A DNA stretch of 43,952 bases from an uncultured Bacilli bacterium (GCA_944358405.1 CALVQX010000025.1:1-43952), one strand, 5' to 3'; positions 26,344 through 35,586 are shown, numbered from the stretch's first letter. Notes: generated from the letters alone by a model not told the origin. Numbers and translations are program-made.

Positions 26344-27066
26344 AAAAGAAATGTAATTATTCATGAAAAACTATACACGTTACCAGAATTCCCTATTGCT
26401 GATAGTGGATTTAGTGGCTCTGTTTATCATTTAAAAACAGAGAATGTAGATTTTTCAGTTAAGCTATATCATTCTACACCGCTTTATCAAGACATTGAAA
26501 AGTGGTATCCAACGATAGAGGAACTCAATATTTTTATAGAAGCATCTTCTATGTTACTCCCTATTCTTGTTAGTCAATTTGCTGTTTATAGTGAAAATAA
26601 TGATTATATAGGATGTGCTACTCCTTTTCTTTATTCTTCTAGAGGAAAAGTAGAAGACTTATTTTTTCAACTGCCTAGAGAACTTGTATTGAATCAAATT
26701 CTTTCCTTTTTTCAAGTGATTCCTATAGTTAATTCCTATGGGATTGTTTTAGAAGATGTTAATATTCCTAATTCTATTTGGGGATTTTCGCAAAATTTAA
26801 AAGAAGGTCTTTATATATTTGATGATAGTAGTTATTCTATTGGTGCTGACATTAACGAGAATGATCAAATTCCTAATTTATTCTGTGAAGATATTTTTTC
26901 TTATTATGATTTTTCTTCTTTTGATAAACGGATCCCTATTGAGATGTTTCGCGATATGAGAAAAAGAACTGATTATATTGACTTCTTTATAGAAAAAAGT
27001 AATGGTTATTCTACTTTGGGAGATTTTTTTGAGGATTATGCTAAAACATTAAAAAAGAAATTCTAA
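26332..27066 (+). CDS. Protein-kinase-like protein, probably degenerate
   Basis: This soluble protein of about 241-244 residues resembles a eukaryotic-type kinase fold. A Gly-rich loop, SGFSGSVYHL (about residues 22-31), precedes a strand with Lys (FSVKLYH). NSYGIVLEDVNIPNSIWGF sits where the catalytic loop HRDLKPxN would be, and GLYIFDDSSYS resembles the DFG strand. The catalytic His-Arg-Asp is replaced by VLEDVNIPN, so it may bind nucleotide without phosphorylating, or act on an unusual substrate. Coordinates start at an open GTG, but the ribosome binding site favours ATT 26341. The gene follows metK by 40 bases on the same strand. Confidence 0.6.
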   Translation: MILIKRNVIIHEKLYTLPEFPIADSGFSGSVYHLKTENVDFSVKLYHSTPLYQDIEKWYPTIEELNIFIEASSMLLPILVSQFAVYSENNDYIGCATPFLYSSRGKVEDLFFQLPRELVLNQILSFFQVIPIVNSYGIVLEDVNIPNSIWGFSQNLKEGLYIFDDSSYSIGADINENDQIPNLFCEDIFSYYDFSSFDKRIPIEMFRDMRKRTDYIDFFIEKSNGYSTLGDFFEDYAKTLKKKF

Positions 27067-27089
27067 TCTAATAGAGTTTCTTTTTTATT
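27051..27089. terminator. Bidirectional terminator
   Basis: AAAAAAGAAATTCTA pairs with TAGAGTTTCTTTTTT across the one-base gap between the convergent kinase-like and HExxH genes. The stem overlaps both stop codons. Confidence 0.7.
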
Positions 27090-27829
27090 AAAGCATTCAT
27101 TCTGTAATTTTCTTCTTCTTCTCTAGCTCTTTGTTCATAATCCATCTCTGGATAAGATTTTCCTAAATAAGGATATAGATCAATTCCATGCTTATATTCG
27201 TGGACATTAATTTTCATACTTTCTAAATTTGTAATTGGAGGAACACATATTTTTATTTCCATTAGAAGATTTTTTTCTATTTGTGGGTAACATCCAAAAT
27301 ATGACTTAGTATCTTCTAATTTACCAGGTAGTATTTTTGTTTGTCCTTTTAAATATTCCCAAGCTACTTCGCTTTGATAATAAGCTTCTAAATCTTTTTC
27401 TGTCAAGGTTAAACCTAATATTCGCTCTAAATAGTCAGTTCTCTCTAATAAAGTCTCAAAATTTTTATTAGGAATAATCTCTCTTGTTATTTGATCATTA
27501 TAAAGTGTTTCTTCATATTGTTCTAAGATATTATCATAGTGAGTATAGGTTAATTCATTTAAAATATCCAATTCTTTTACTATCTGACATGCTTCTTCCC
27601 AATCTCTAATTTTTTTATGATTTTTAATCATGTAATCTAAATATCTATTTTCCTCTTTTATTATTTTCTGATACTCTTTTAATTTTTGCAATAGTTTTTT
27701 TCTTTGATTTTTTCCTTTTGGATCTGATATTACAGATAATAAATATACACCTAAATATTCTTTCGCTTGTAAAAATAGTTCTTCTTGATTTAATTTCATC
27801 AGTTCTCTTAATTCTTTAGTGTCAATCAT
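27068..27829 (-). CDS. Putative zincin metalloprotease (HExxH), otherwise unknown
   Basis: The 253-residue protein is mostly charged helix (about residues 1-190) and lacks a signal peptide. Near the C-terminus, VHEYKHGIDL places an HExxH motif at about residues 210-214. YEQRAREEE puts a Glu at about residue 232, 18 residues beyond the second His, where gluzincins have their third zinc ligand; the EQRAR sequence is common after the motif in small zincins. A catalytic role is inferred from that pattern only. The long helical N-terminus could hold a partner. It is transcribed alone; the start has GGAAG upstream. Confidence 0.6.
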   Translation of the reverse strand: MIDTKELRELMKLNQEELFLQAKEYLGVYLLSVISDPKGKNQRKKLLQKLKEYQKIIKEENRYLDYMIKNHKKIRDWEEACQIVKELDILNELTYTHYDNILEQYEETLYNDQITREIIPNKNFETLLERTDYLERILGLTLTEKDLEAYYQSEVAWEYLKGQTKILPGKLEDTKSYFGCYPQIEKNLLMEIKICVPPITNLESMKINVHEYKHGIDLYPYLGKSYPEMDYEQRAREEEENYRMNALIKKKLY

Positions 27830-27904
27830 TTTATCTCTTCCTTTAGGAAGATATTATAACTTATTTTACTTTAGAAGACAAGAAAAAGTCATGAAATCAT
27901 GACT

Positions 27905-29122
27905 TTAACGGTTCGTCCATCTTGATGGAAAAGTGACATAATTAGCGGGGTTTATAATTCTACTTACATAGGCACTATAAGACAGACATCCTCCACCTTT
28001 ATGCCAACTACAGGTAGACATTTCTAAATGAAGATGTGGTCCTGTAGAGTTTCCAGTTGAACCCATATTACCAAGTGGTGTTGTATATGGTATAATTGGT
28101 CCATTTGCAATACTATCACTTGTTCCTGGATCATCATTTACATATGGTGCAATTACGGAACTAAAGCTTCTCATATGTGCGTAGGTTGCATAGACATATC
28201 TTCCTCCTATATTATGTCTTAACACTACAATATAAGCACCAGCATTATCGTAACCAGCAAAAAATAATTGTCCTGTTGCAATTGGATATACTGGAATAGA
28301 TTTATTACTACTTGAGACATCAAATCCGATATGGCTACTATTAAGTCCACGAACTACATATCCATATTCTATTGGTCTGTAAAACCCATTAGCACTTGGA
28401 ATAGAGCCTCCGCCACTTCCAGATCCTTGCTGAACTCTATATTGGCATGCTTGTATATCTTCGGTCGCTCCACAGCCTAGGTTTTTATAATAGTTAACAT
28501 TTGCTTTCGCTGCTTTGATTTGCTCTTCAATTGTCGGCATGCCGACTCTAATTTTAGCACTCTCATCTTCTATTCTTTCTTGCTCTGATTCTAATTCTTT
28601 TTGTAAATTATTTAATGATACTTTTTTTTCAGACAAATCTTTTTGCTGATTCTTATTTTTTTCTATTAACTCTTCTAACTCCTTCATTATTTTATCATTG
28701 TATTCTGTCAATTGTTCTACCACAGACATTCTATAAATCATATCTGTGATACTAGTAGCTCCGAAAGCATATTCTAAATAAGCATTCTCTCCATTTGCTA
28801 TTTGATAATACTCTAATATTTTTTTGCTTTCTTCACTTTTTTCTTTAATTTCTTGGTTACTTCGTTCTATTTCCTCTTCTAACGTTTTTATTTCTTCTTC
28901 TGTTGTTTTTATTTGTGTTTCTATATTTGCTATTTTCTTTTTAATTTCAGCTACTTCTGCGTCGTTTTTAGCCAATTTACTTTTCTTCTCTTCTAATTCC
29001 TTAGTTAATTTTTCAGCTTCTGCTTCAAATTCGCTAATTGTTTTTGCTTTCGTTTCTATTGGTAGTGTTAGTAAAGAAAGCAACACGATAGGAATCATGG
29101 CTATAATAAATGCTTTTTTCAT
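27905..29122 (-). CDS. PcsB/EnvC-type peptidoglycan hydrolase: coiled coil plus M23 domain
   Basis: A signal peptide (about residues 1-27, ending ETKA) leads into a long coiled coil (about 28-210). A Gly/Ser linker then joins a C-terminal LytM/M23 peptidase domain. The zinc ligands are visible as HIGFD (HxxxD) and GPHLHLE (HxH). PcsB and EnvC proteins are driven by FtsEX through the coiled coil to cut septal wall. ftsX lies directly upstream, with its stop and this start sharing one base, which supports that pairing. Many streptococcal PcsB proteins end in CHAP instead; an M23 ending is closer to the EnvC type. Confidence 0.9.
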   Translation of the reverse strand: MKKAFIIAMIPIVLLSLLTLPIETKAKTISEFEAEAEKLTKELEEKKSKLAKNDAEVAEIKKKIANIETQIKTTEEEIKTLEEEIERSNQEIKEKSEESKKILEYYQIANGENAYLEYAFGATSITDMIYRMSVVEQLTEYNDKIMKELEELIEKNKNQQKDLSEKKVSLNNLQKELESEQERIEDESAKIRVGMPTIEEQIKAAKANVNYYKNLGCGATEDIQACQYRVQQGSGSGGGSIPSANGFYRPIEYGYVVRGLNSSHIGFDVSSSNKSIPVYPIATGQLFFAGYDNAGAYIVVLRHNIGGRYVYATYAHMRSFSSVIAPYVNDDPGTSDSIANGPIIPYTTPLGNMGSTGNSTGPHLHLEMSTCSWHKGGGCLSYSAYVSRIINPANYVTFPSRWTNR

Positions 29123-30027
29123 TATATTTTCAAATACTTCTTAACGGCACTTGCACTACCAATCATACCGACTAAGATCCCAATTCCTATGATAATTAAA
29201 GAAGTAGTATAGATAAACGGTTCTGGTTGAATTAATCTAATTAGTTCTGAAAATAAATAACCATCAAAATGTCTATAGAAAGCTAAATAGCCATATGTTG
29301 TAAACAATACCGGAATAATGGAACCAAGTAATCCTAAAATCATTCCTTCAATAATAAATGGCATTTTGATAGTAAAGTTGCTGGCACCTACTAAACGCAT
29401 AATTCCAATCTCTCTACGTCTTGCAGAAATAGTTAATTTAATTGTATTGATAATTAAAAATATTGTGACTAAAATTAAGGCGATAACTACGGCATATGTT
29501 ACATTCTTAATCGAGGTGAATGCACTGATCATTTGATCTACCATACCTTCTCCATATCTTACTACTGATACATTATCAAATTTTTCTATTTTTTCAGCAG
29601 TATTTTTAATTTGTTCTATTTCTTTTACTTTCACCTGAAATGTGTCTTTCAAGGGACTTTCATCGTCTTCCCATTCATTAAGTACCGTATTAAAAACTTC
29701 TGATTCTGACTGCATCTCTTCTTTTACTTCTTGTTTTGATTTAAAAGTAATTTTATCTACGTTAGACATTTTTTTTAATTCTTGCCTTACATCTGCTATT
29801 TCTTCTTCATTTACATCGTTTTCTAAAAATATAACTATTGTTAAATCTTTTTCAATTTCTTCCGTAAAATTATTTACATTAAAAGAGGCAATAATCGCTA
29901 TCGCTACAATAATTAGTGTAATAGTAATACAAGAGATTGAAGCTAATGACAAGCTAAAATTTCTAATTACACTTTTAAAGGCATCTCGGATGCTTCTTCC
30001 TAACATTCTAAACAGCTTCATTATCAT
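29122..30027 (-). CDS. ftsX: Cell division ABC transporter permease FtsX
   Basis: FtsX spans the membrane four times. The first segment (about residues 25-47) is followed by an extracellular domain of about 125 residues that contacts the hydrolase, and three C-terminal segments. ISARRREIGIMRLVGASNFTIKMPFIIEG is the typical FtsX coupling region. The 301 residues are normal. The start at 30027 follows AAGGG and overlaps the 3' end of ftsE by 20 bases, so the two are translationally coupled. It turns ATP hydrolysis in FtsE into activation of the downstream M23 protein. Confidence 0.95.
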   Translation of the reverse strand: MIMKLFRMLGRSIRDAFKSVIRNFSLSLASISCITITLIIVAIAIIASFNVNNFTEEIEKDLTIVIFLENDVNEEEIADVRQELKKMSNVDKITFKSKQEVKEEMQSESEVFNTVLNEWEDDESPLKDTFQVKVKEIEQIKNTAEKIEKFDNVSVVRYGEGMVDQMISAFTSIKNVTYAVVIALILVTIFLIINTIKLTISARRREIGIMRLVGASNFTIKMPFIIEGMILGLLGSIIPVLFTTYGYLAFYRHFDGYLFSELIRLIQPEPFIYTTSLIIIGIGILVGMIGSASAVKKYLKI

Positions 30028-30706
30028 ATGTTCCCTTCTGTTTAAAGTTTACTAAATGACCATCTTTTAAAGTAATTACTTGTTTTTTCATGGCATTAAC
30101 AATATCTTTGTCATGAGTAGCCATAATAATAGTGGTACCTCTTGTTTTATTGATATCATCTAGTACTTTCATAATTTCCATACTCTTTTCAGGATCTAAA
30201 TTCCCTGTTGGCTCATCACAAAGAAGCAACTTTGGATTATTTACAATTGCTCTAGCAATTGCTACTCTTTGCTGTTCTCCTCCAGATAATTGATCCGGGT
30301 AATTATGTACTTTGTTTTTTAATCCTACTTCTTCTAGTGCCTTTAATACATTTATTCTAATTTCGTTTTTTTTGGCACCAATTACTTCCATCGCAAATGC
30401 GACATTCTCATATACTGTTAATTTTGGTAAAAGACGATAATCTTGAAATACAATTCCTAGTTTTCTTCGTAGTTTATATACCTTTTTATTTCTAAGTTTG
30501 GCAACATTTAAGCCTCCTACTATAATTTGACCCTTGGTTGGTTTTTCTTCTCGGTATAGCATTTTAATTAAGGTACTCTTTCCACTTCCGCTGCCACCAA
30601 TTACAAAGATAAAAGCACCTTTTTCAATGGATAAATTTAAATCATAAATTGCAGTCACACCATTTTTGTATTTTTTTTCGACGTTTTTTATTTTTATTAA
30701 ATCCAC
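30008..30706 (-). CDS. ftsE: Cell division ATP-binding protein FtsE
   Basis: This ABC ATPase pairs with FtsX. The Walker A motif is GGSGSGKST, about residues 37-45. The signature LSGGEQQRVAIARA and Walker B LLCDEPTGNLD are intact, with a switch His in TIIMATHDKD. The 232 residues are the family length. The unit ftsE-ftsX-hydrolase follows prfB and two yitT genes, close to the prfB-ftsEX order seen in many Firmicutes. Confidence 0.96.
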   Translation of the reverse strand: MDLIKIKNVEKKYKNGVTAIYDLNLSIEKGAFIFVIGGSGSGKSTLIKMLYREEKPTKGQIIVGGLNVAKLRNKKVYKLRRKLGIVFQDYRLLPKLTVYENVAFAMEVIGAKKNEIRINVLKALEEVGLKNKVHNYPDQLSGGEQQRVAIARAIVNNPKLLLCDEPTGNLDPEKSMEIMKVLDDINKTRGTTIIMATHDKDIVNAMKKQVITLKDGHLVNFKQKGTYDNEAV

Positions 30707-30755
30707 TCTTTATTCACCACCTTAGTTAAATCATTATACCATAAATTTCGACATA

Positions 30756-30791
30756 ACAAAAGAGGAGAATTATGGTATTTTCCTCTTTTGT
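30756..30791 (-). terminator. Terminator after the second YitT gene
   Basis: ACAAAAGAGGA (30756-30766) pairs perfectly with TCCTCTTTTGT (30781-30791). It separates the prfB-yitT-yitT unit from ftsE. Confidence 0.7.
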
Positions 30792-30801
30792 CACTTTCTT
30801 T

Positions 30802-31659
30802 TTATTTTCCACCTACTACTTCATAAGAATCCGTAGCCATAAAAAACACCTTATCATCTAACATTTTGATGCCTTCTGTTACTCGATAGTATTCTCTAGT
30901 AGGGATTACTGTCAATAGCATTTTTCTTTTTTTCTCTAAGAATCCACCTTTGACATCAAAAACAGTTACACTATGACCTAATGTCTTTATTATATAGTCT
31001 TTGATCTGTTGATCTTCACTAGTAATAATATAAAATGCTTTATTATTTGATACTCCTAGTAGTACTTTATCAATCATTATACTATTTATATATAATAGAA
31101 TAATTGCATATATTGCTTTTGTCCAACCAAAGAAAATCGAACCAACAAATACGATAATTAAATTTATTATTAGACTTGATTTTGCTATAGGAATTTTAAA
31201 ATATTTTTCTAAAATTTGACTAATTATTGGTAATCCACCATTACTATATCCTGTTTTGTACATTAAACCATTGGCAAGACCACTTAGGACACCTACGAAA
31301 ATTACAATTATAAATATGTCTGTATAATCGATGATAATAATGCTTGTTATTGGTCTAGTTAAAGCAACCAATATTGGATAGGCAAAACTTGCTACTATAC
31401 TTCCCATCGTTCTTTCTATTCCTAAATACATCAAACTTAAAATTACACAGGCAATGGAAAGAAATAAAAGCATAAGTGCTGGATCTATTCCATAAACATA
31501 GTTGGTAATTGTTGCTATCCCATTTGTTCCACCAGATACTAAATTGATGGGTAAAAGAAACAGATTATATACTAGTGCATTGAGTAGAAGTGATACTAAC
31601 ATAATTATACTTTTATATCCAAAATTTTTTTTCCTTATCTTATTGATTATGTCATTCAT
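30802..31659 (-). CDS. YitT-family membrane protein (copy 2)
   Basis: The protein of 285 residues has five to six membrane segments (DUF161, about residues 15-195), then a cytoplasmic DUF2179 ferredoxin-like domain (about 205-285) ending in MATDSYEVVGGK. The function of the family is not established. The start ATG 31659 has GGAGGTGA upstream, and the stop of the paralogue lies one base before it. Together with copy 1 it forms a tandem pair that shares the architecture but differs widely in sequence, so it is an old duplication. Confidence 0.88.
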   Translation of the reverse strand: MNDIINKIRKKNFGYKSIIMLVSLLLNALVYNLFLLPINLVSGGTNGIATITNYVYGIDPALMLLFLSIACVILSLMYLGIERTMGSIVASFAYPILVALTRPITSIIIIDYTDIFIIVIFVGVLSGLANGLMYKTGYSNGGLPIISQILEKYFKIPIAKSSLIINLIIVFVGSIFFGWTKAIYAIILLYINSIMIDKVLLGVSNNKAFYIITSEDQQIKDYIIKTLGHSVTVFDVKGGFLEKKRKMLLTVIPTREYYRVTEGIKMLDDKVFFMATDSYEVVGGK

Positions 31660-31660
31660 A

Positions 31661-32542
31661 TTATTCACCTCCGAACACTTCGTAGGCATCTGTCACAACA
31701 AAGAATGCATGAGGATCAATTTCTTCAATTCCTGCTTTTAAACGATAATAATCCTTCGTTGGCAATACACACATTAAAACATTTTGCTTTTCCTTGGCAA
31801 AGCCACCTTTTGCATTAAATACGGTAACTCCGTGATTCAAATATTTTAAAATATATTCTTTAATCGCCACCTCTTCATTTGTAATAATATAGAATGCTTT
31901 ACTATCGGAAATTCCTAAAATCACACGATCTGACATCAGACTTATAATATATAAAATAATAATAGAATACATTAATTTTGTTGGACCAAATACAATTCCT
32001 GAGCATAATACAATTAATCCATCACTACATAGCATGCTTTTTCCTATACTTATTTTTAAATACTCTGATAGAATTTGATTTATAATATCTGTTCCTCCTG
32101 TTGTAAATCCTGCTTTAAAAATCATTCCAGCACCAAAACCATATATTACTCCGCCGAATACTGCTGATAATAACAATTGTGAAGTATCAATATCAATCCA
32201 TAGATTAATATTTTTAGTTAATCTAACAAATAATGGGTATAATAATGTTCCTAATATAGAAGCTTTTGTCTTTTCTTTTCCTAATAAAAAATAACTTAAA
32301 ATGATTAATATGATACCAAATCCTAAAATTACTGTAGAGTTATCTATCCCAAATAAATGATTTAGAATAATTGCTAAACCACCTATTCCACCAGCAACAA
32401 TATCATTTGAGGCTAAAAATAAATTATAAGAGATTGCTATTAATAAACAACCTATACAAAATTGAATATGTCTTTTTATACTCGATTTGCGATTGATTTC
32501 TTCTAGAATCTTTAGAGTCTTAGCTCTGGAAAAAAAATTCAT
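31661..32542 (-). CDS. YitT-family membrane protein (copy 1)
   Basis: The 293-residue protein has the same layout as its neighbour: DUF161 membrane region with ASNDIVAGGIGGLAIILNHLFG and FKAGFTTGGTDIINQIL, then DUF2179 ending VVTDAYEVFGGE. The GG(T/I)xG-rich loops may line a transport path, but no substrate is known. It lies one base after prfB and is cotranscribed with it. AAAGGGGC precedes the start. Confidence 0.9.
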   Translation of the reverse strand: MNFFSRAKTLKILEEINRKSSIKRHIQFCIGCLLIAISYNLFLASNDIVAGGIGGLAIILNHLFGIDNSTVILGFGIILIILSYFLLGKEKTKASILGTLLYPLFVRLTKNINLWIDIDTSQLLLSAVFGGVIYGFGAGMIFKAGFTTGGTDIINQILSEYLKISIGKSMLCSDGLIVLCSGIVFGPTKLMYSIIILYIISLMSDRVILGISDSKAFYIITNEEVAIKEYILKYLNHGVTVFNAKGGFAKEKQNVLMCVLPTKDYYRLKAGIEEIDPHAFFVVTDAYEVFGGE

Positions 32543-32543
32543 A

Positions 32544-33636
32544 TTATGCCCCTTTCTTTAAATTATTTTCAATAAATATATCTATATCTCCATCTAATAC
32601 TTTTGTTACATTACTTGTCTCAGTATTTGTACGGTGATCTTTTACCATAGAATAGGGATGTAAAACATAACTTCTAATTTGAGAACCAAATTCAATATTC
32701 ATTTGTGTTCCTTTTAACTTATTCATTTCTTGCTCTTGCTCTTCCATTTTTCTTAATAATAATTTGTTTTTTAAAACTTTTAGGGCTTGTTCTTTATTTT
32801 GGATTTGACTACGTTCATTTTGACATGTTACAACTATTTTTGTTGGTAAATGTGTAATTCTTACTGCTGAATCTGTAGTATTGACTCCTTGGCCACCACA
32901 TCCGCTAGAACGATAAACATCAATTTTTAAATCTTTCTCATCTATTTCTATTGAATTGTCTTGCTCTATTTCTGGAATTACTTCTACAGAAGCAAAAGAA
33001 GTATGCCTCCTGTTATTTGCATCAAAAGGGGATAATCTAACTAATCTGTGTACTCCTTTTTCATTTTTTAAATATCCATAAGCATTTCGTCCTTTTACTA
33101 GCATAGAAACATTTTTGATTCCTGCTTCGTCCCCTTCTTGATAATCTAGTAGTTCTATTTTATAGTTTTTCTTTTCACACCATCTAGTATACATTCTATA
33201 TAGCATCATTGCCCAATCACAAGCTTCTGTTCCTCCTGCTCCAGAATGAATTTCTAAAATACAATTGTTTTTGTCATATGGTCCATTTAACAACAATAAT
33301 AAACTTAACTTCTCTATCTCTTTTGGCAAGTTCTCTGTAAATGCCATTATTTGTTTTTCTATTTCTGGCTCTTCTTCTATTTCTAATAGTTCTATTAAAT
33401 CTATATTTTCTTTTATTTTATTTTTCCATGACTGAATCGTATTTGTTATTTCTTTTTTTTCAGAAATAGATTTTAGAATTTCTTCTGCTTTTTCACGATT
33501 ATTCCAAAAATCAGGCTCTTCTGTTTTTTTAGTTAATGCTTTGATTTCTTCTAACTCCTTATCTAAGTCAAAGCATCCTCCATAAATTTTCAATTATCTC
33601 TTGATTTGCTTCTAATATTTTTTTCTGTTCTTTCAT
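32544..33636 (-). CDS. prfB: Peptide chain release factor 2, with programmed +1 frameshift
   Basis: RF2 ends translation at UAA and UGA. The SPF stop-recognition tripeptide (RLSPFDANNRRHTSF) and the GGQ motif (SGCGGQGVNTTDSAV) are intact. The 5' part is in another frame. ATG 33636 begins MKEQKKILEANQ, runs 22 codons to CTT, then meets TGA at 33568-33570. Slipping one base (CTT T GAC) enters the long frame at DLDKELEE, giving 363 residues. A GGAGG three bases before CTT stimulates the shift, just as in other bacteria. RF2 thus controls its own level. The apparent ATG at 33593 is an artefact. Confidence 0.96.
33567..33581 (-). promoter_or_regulatory. Programmed frameshift site of prfB
   Basis: Minus-strand GGAGG-ATG-CTTTGAC: an internal Shine-Dalgarno three bases before the CUU UGA C slippery stop. 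It is the classic autoregulatory RF2 signal. Confidence 0.93.
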
Positions 33637-33741
33637 TTCTATCTAATCCCTCTTTTCTTATTGTAAACAAAATTATTTTCATTATACAAAAATTATTATT
33701 ATATTTTGTATATTTTTTTTATTGTTGCATATATTATTAGT

Positions 33742-33837
33742 GAGGAAGGTTCACTGTAACGTGTGAAGATCCTCTGTAAATAGATTAGGAGTAATATACT
33801 CCATAAAATGGGCAAACAGGTTAATTGCTTGTTTGTC
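33742..33837 (-). other. Cluster of three hairpins upstream of prfB
   Basis: Three inverted repeats lie in a row. The first, 33742-33774, has arms GAGGA/TCCTC and TTCAC/GTGAA. The second, 33788-33802, is GGAGT-aatat-ACTCC. The third, 33811-33837, has arms GACAAACA/TGTTTGCC and overlaps the end of the 265-residue gene, for which it can act as terminator. The first two have no T-run and may form a small structured RNA or protein site. Confidence 0.4.
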
Positions 33838-34618
33838 TTTTTTGCATCTCTTCTTGATTAGCAAAAGTAACGCACGATCTACATTTTCCATCTTGTGTTG
33901 TTGATTCATATATTGCAAAAGTAGCTGGATAGGGGAATTTTTCTGTTCCGTCGCTGAGTGTAACCAAAGAAATTGTTACTAGTTTTCCATTCATTTCTAA
34001 ATCATTAAATAGAGTCTCTGTTATTATTTTTGTTTCTGCTTGTTCTTGTGTTGTATTAGGTGAAGATATATCAGACGATAAATCTATTTCAAATAGGTCT
34101 TCTATCATTGCTCTTTTTTGATTCAAACTCATAAATCTTATATCTTTTTCTACTCCGTATTTTTCTTTAAAATCGATTATCTCCGGGTCTAGTTGTAGGG
34201 AATCTTCTATGTCCCCTGTTACTTCTTGATATTTGTCTCGTAATGATAATTTTAAATTTTCAAATTGAGCTATTGTATCATTTGTAATTGTTTGGTTTTG
34301 ATCATATAATTTGGTAATTTCAAAATGATATTTTTTATCTTTTGAATCAATTATGATTCTGCTATCTTTTTCTTGAACTGTATAATTTTTGTTAATTAAC
34401 CCATAATTTACTTTTAATCCATAATTATCATAGAATATCAGATGTTGAGAGTCTTTTTCTACCTTTCCATTTGTTGTACTTTCTACTTCTTCTTTGATGA
34501 GTTCTATCTTATCACTTAATACAGTTACACTAGGATCTTGTTTTAATAATAAAAATAGGCCAATTATAATAATAGCAGAACCCACTCCCATTAATATTAT
34601 TCCCATTTTTTTCAGCAT
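33821..34618 (-). CDS. Uncharacterised membrane-anchored protein
   Basis: This 265-residue protein has one N-terminal hydrophobic segment (about residues 5-25, IILMGVGSAIIIIGLFLLL) without a clear cleavage site or lipobox, so it is probably anchored with the rest outside. The outer part has alternating strands (HLIFYDNYGLKVNYGLINK, YHFEITKLYD) and a C-terminal CRSC pair that could form a disulfide. No family is recognised. The start ATG 34618 follows AAAAGGGG by seven bases; frames further upstream lack a site. It stands alone, with a hairpin overlapping its stop. Confidence 0.7.
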   Translation of the reverse strand: MLKKMGIILMGVGSAIIIIGLFLLLKQDPSVTVLSDKIELIKEEVESTTNGKVEKDSQHLIFYDNYGLKVNYGLINKNYTVQEKDSRIIIDSKDKKYHFEITKLYDQNQTITNDTIAQFENLKLSLRDKYQEVTGDIEDSLQLDPEIIDFKEKYGVEKDIRFMSLNQKRAMIEDLFEIDLSSDISSPNTTQEQAETKIITETLFNDLEMNGKLVTISLVTLSDGTEKFPYPATFAIYESTTQDGKCRSCVTFANQEEMQKRQTSN

Positions 34619-34660
34619 ACAATATCCCCTTTTCATTTTTCTTGTATACAAGTATAACAT

Positions 34661-34960
34661 ATTTTTTTAGTTTGTAAAAGTTGTATTCATTTTTGTTTTG
34701 ATATATTGCTTTGCAGTTTATAAATAATTTTAGAAAGAGATTTTTTGTACATGCTGATTGGAAAAATTTTTATTCTATTAAAACATATTTTTTTACCAAA
34801 TATTTTTGTAATTTTATCTCTTCCGGTATATTAAATATCATATTTTCAATCTACGTAGAAGTATTATAATATATTTATAAACTAAAAGACTATAAGCAAA
34901 ATTTACTTTGTTTACTGGCTATAATTTTATGTCTATGGTTATAAAACTTATTTTCCCTAT
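34661..34960. other. AT-rich gap without a recognised feature
   Basis: About 300 bases between the anchored protein and the PF06541 protein. It must hold the former's promoter, but no strong box stands out, and I see no gene, RNA or repeat in it. Confidence 0.5.
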
Positions 34961-35461
34961 TTATTTTAAGAAAAAGCTAAAAATGAAATCAACAATTATT
35001 AAAATTAAAAGAATGATTGATACGAATTTTGGAATTTTCTTTACAAACTTATCTGTTAAAGGTTTTACTATATATAAGAAAATTAGGCAGGCAGTTCCCC
35101 ATACTAAGCTTATTTCTAAAGCAATATATTTGCCAAAATTAAATTTTAAGTCTGTATAGTCCCAAAAACTTTTATGAAAAATAAATTCTGTTAAGTGTCC
35201 TCCTGCTAATTCTAATATAGTTAAAATCAGAGTAACGATTATAAACAGAATGATTATTTTTAGGGGTCTATTTAGTTTTAATCTATTGAAAATTAATCTT
35301 GTTAAAAAAATCATTATAATAATACCAAAACCATAAATTGGCATCCATGGTCCATAAAAGGGATTATTAGTAAACTCACCTGTTGTTATAAAATGTAAGA
35401 TGTTTTCAAAAAGAAAACTAAAAAAGGAAAATAAAAGAAAATTGTTTAAATAATAGTACAT
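34961..35461 (-). CDS. PF06541 (ABC-trans_CmpB-like) membrane protein
   Basis: The protein of 166 residues has about five membrane segments. The sequence NPFYGPWMPIYGFG, then LELAGGHLTEFIFHKSFWDYTDLKFNFGKYIALEISLVWG, matches the conserved signature of the putative ABC transporter permease family PF06541. No ATPase partner is nearby and the family's transport role is unproven. I start at ATG 35461, with GGTGGAG upstream, rather than 12 codons earlier. It stands as a single gene. Confidence 0.8.
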   Translation of the reverse strand: MYYYLNNFLLFSFFSFLFENILHFITTGEFTNNPFYGPWMPIYGFGIIIMIFLTRLIFNRLKLNRPLKIIILFIIVTLILTILELAGGHLTEFIFHKSFWDYTDLKFNFGKYIALEISLVWGTACLIFLYIVKPLTDKFVKKIPKFVSIILLILIIVDFIFSFFLK

Positions 35462-35586
35462 AAAGTTCTCCACCTTTTCTATATTATTATTAACCAATTT
35501 CTTTTAAGTTATTTATAAATTTTGATATTCCTATGATTTTATGTACTAAGTATTCCTTGACTTACTTCTTTTTCTTATTTCTTCTT

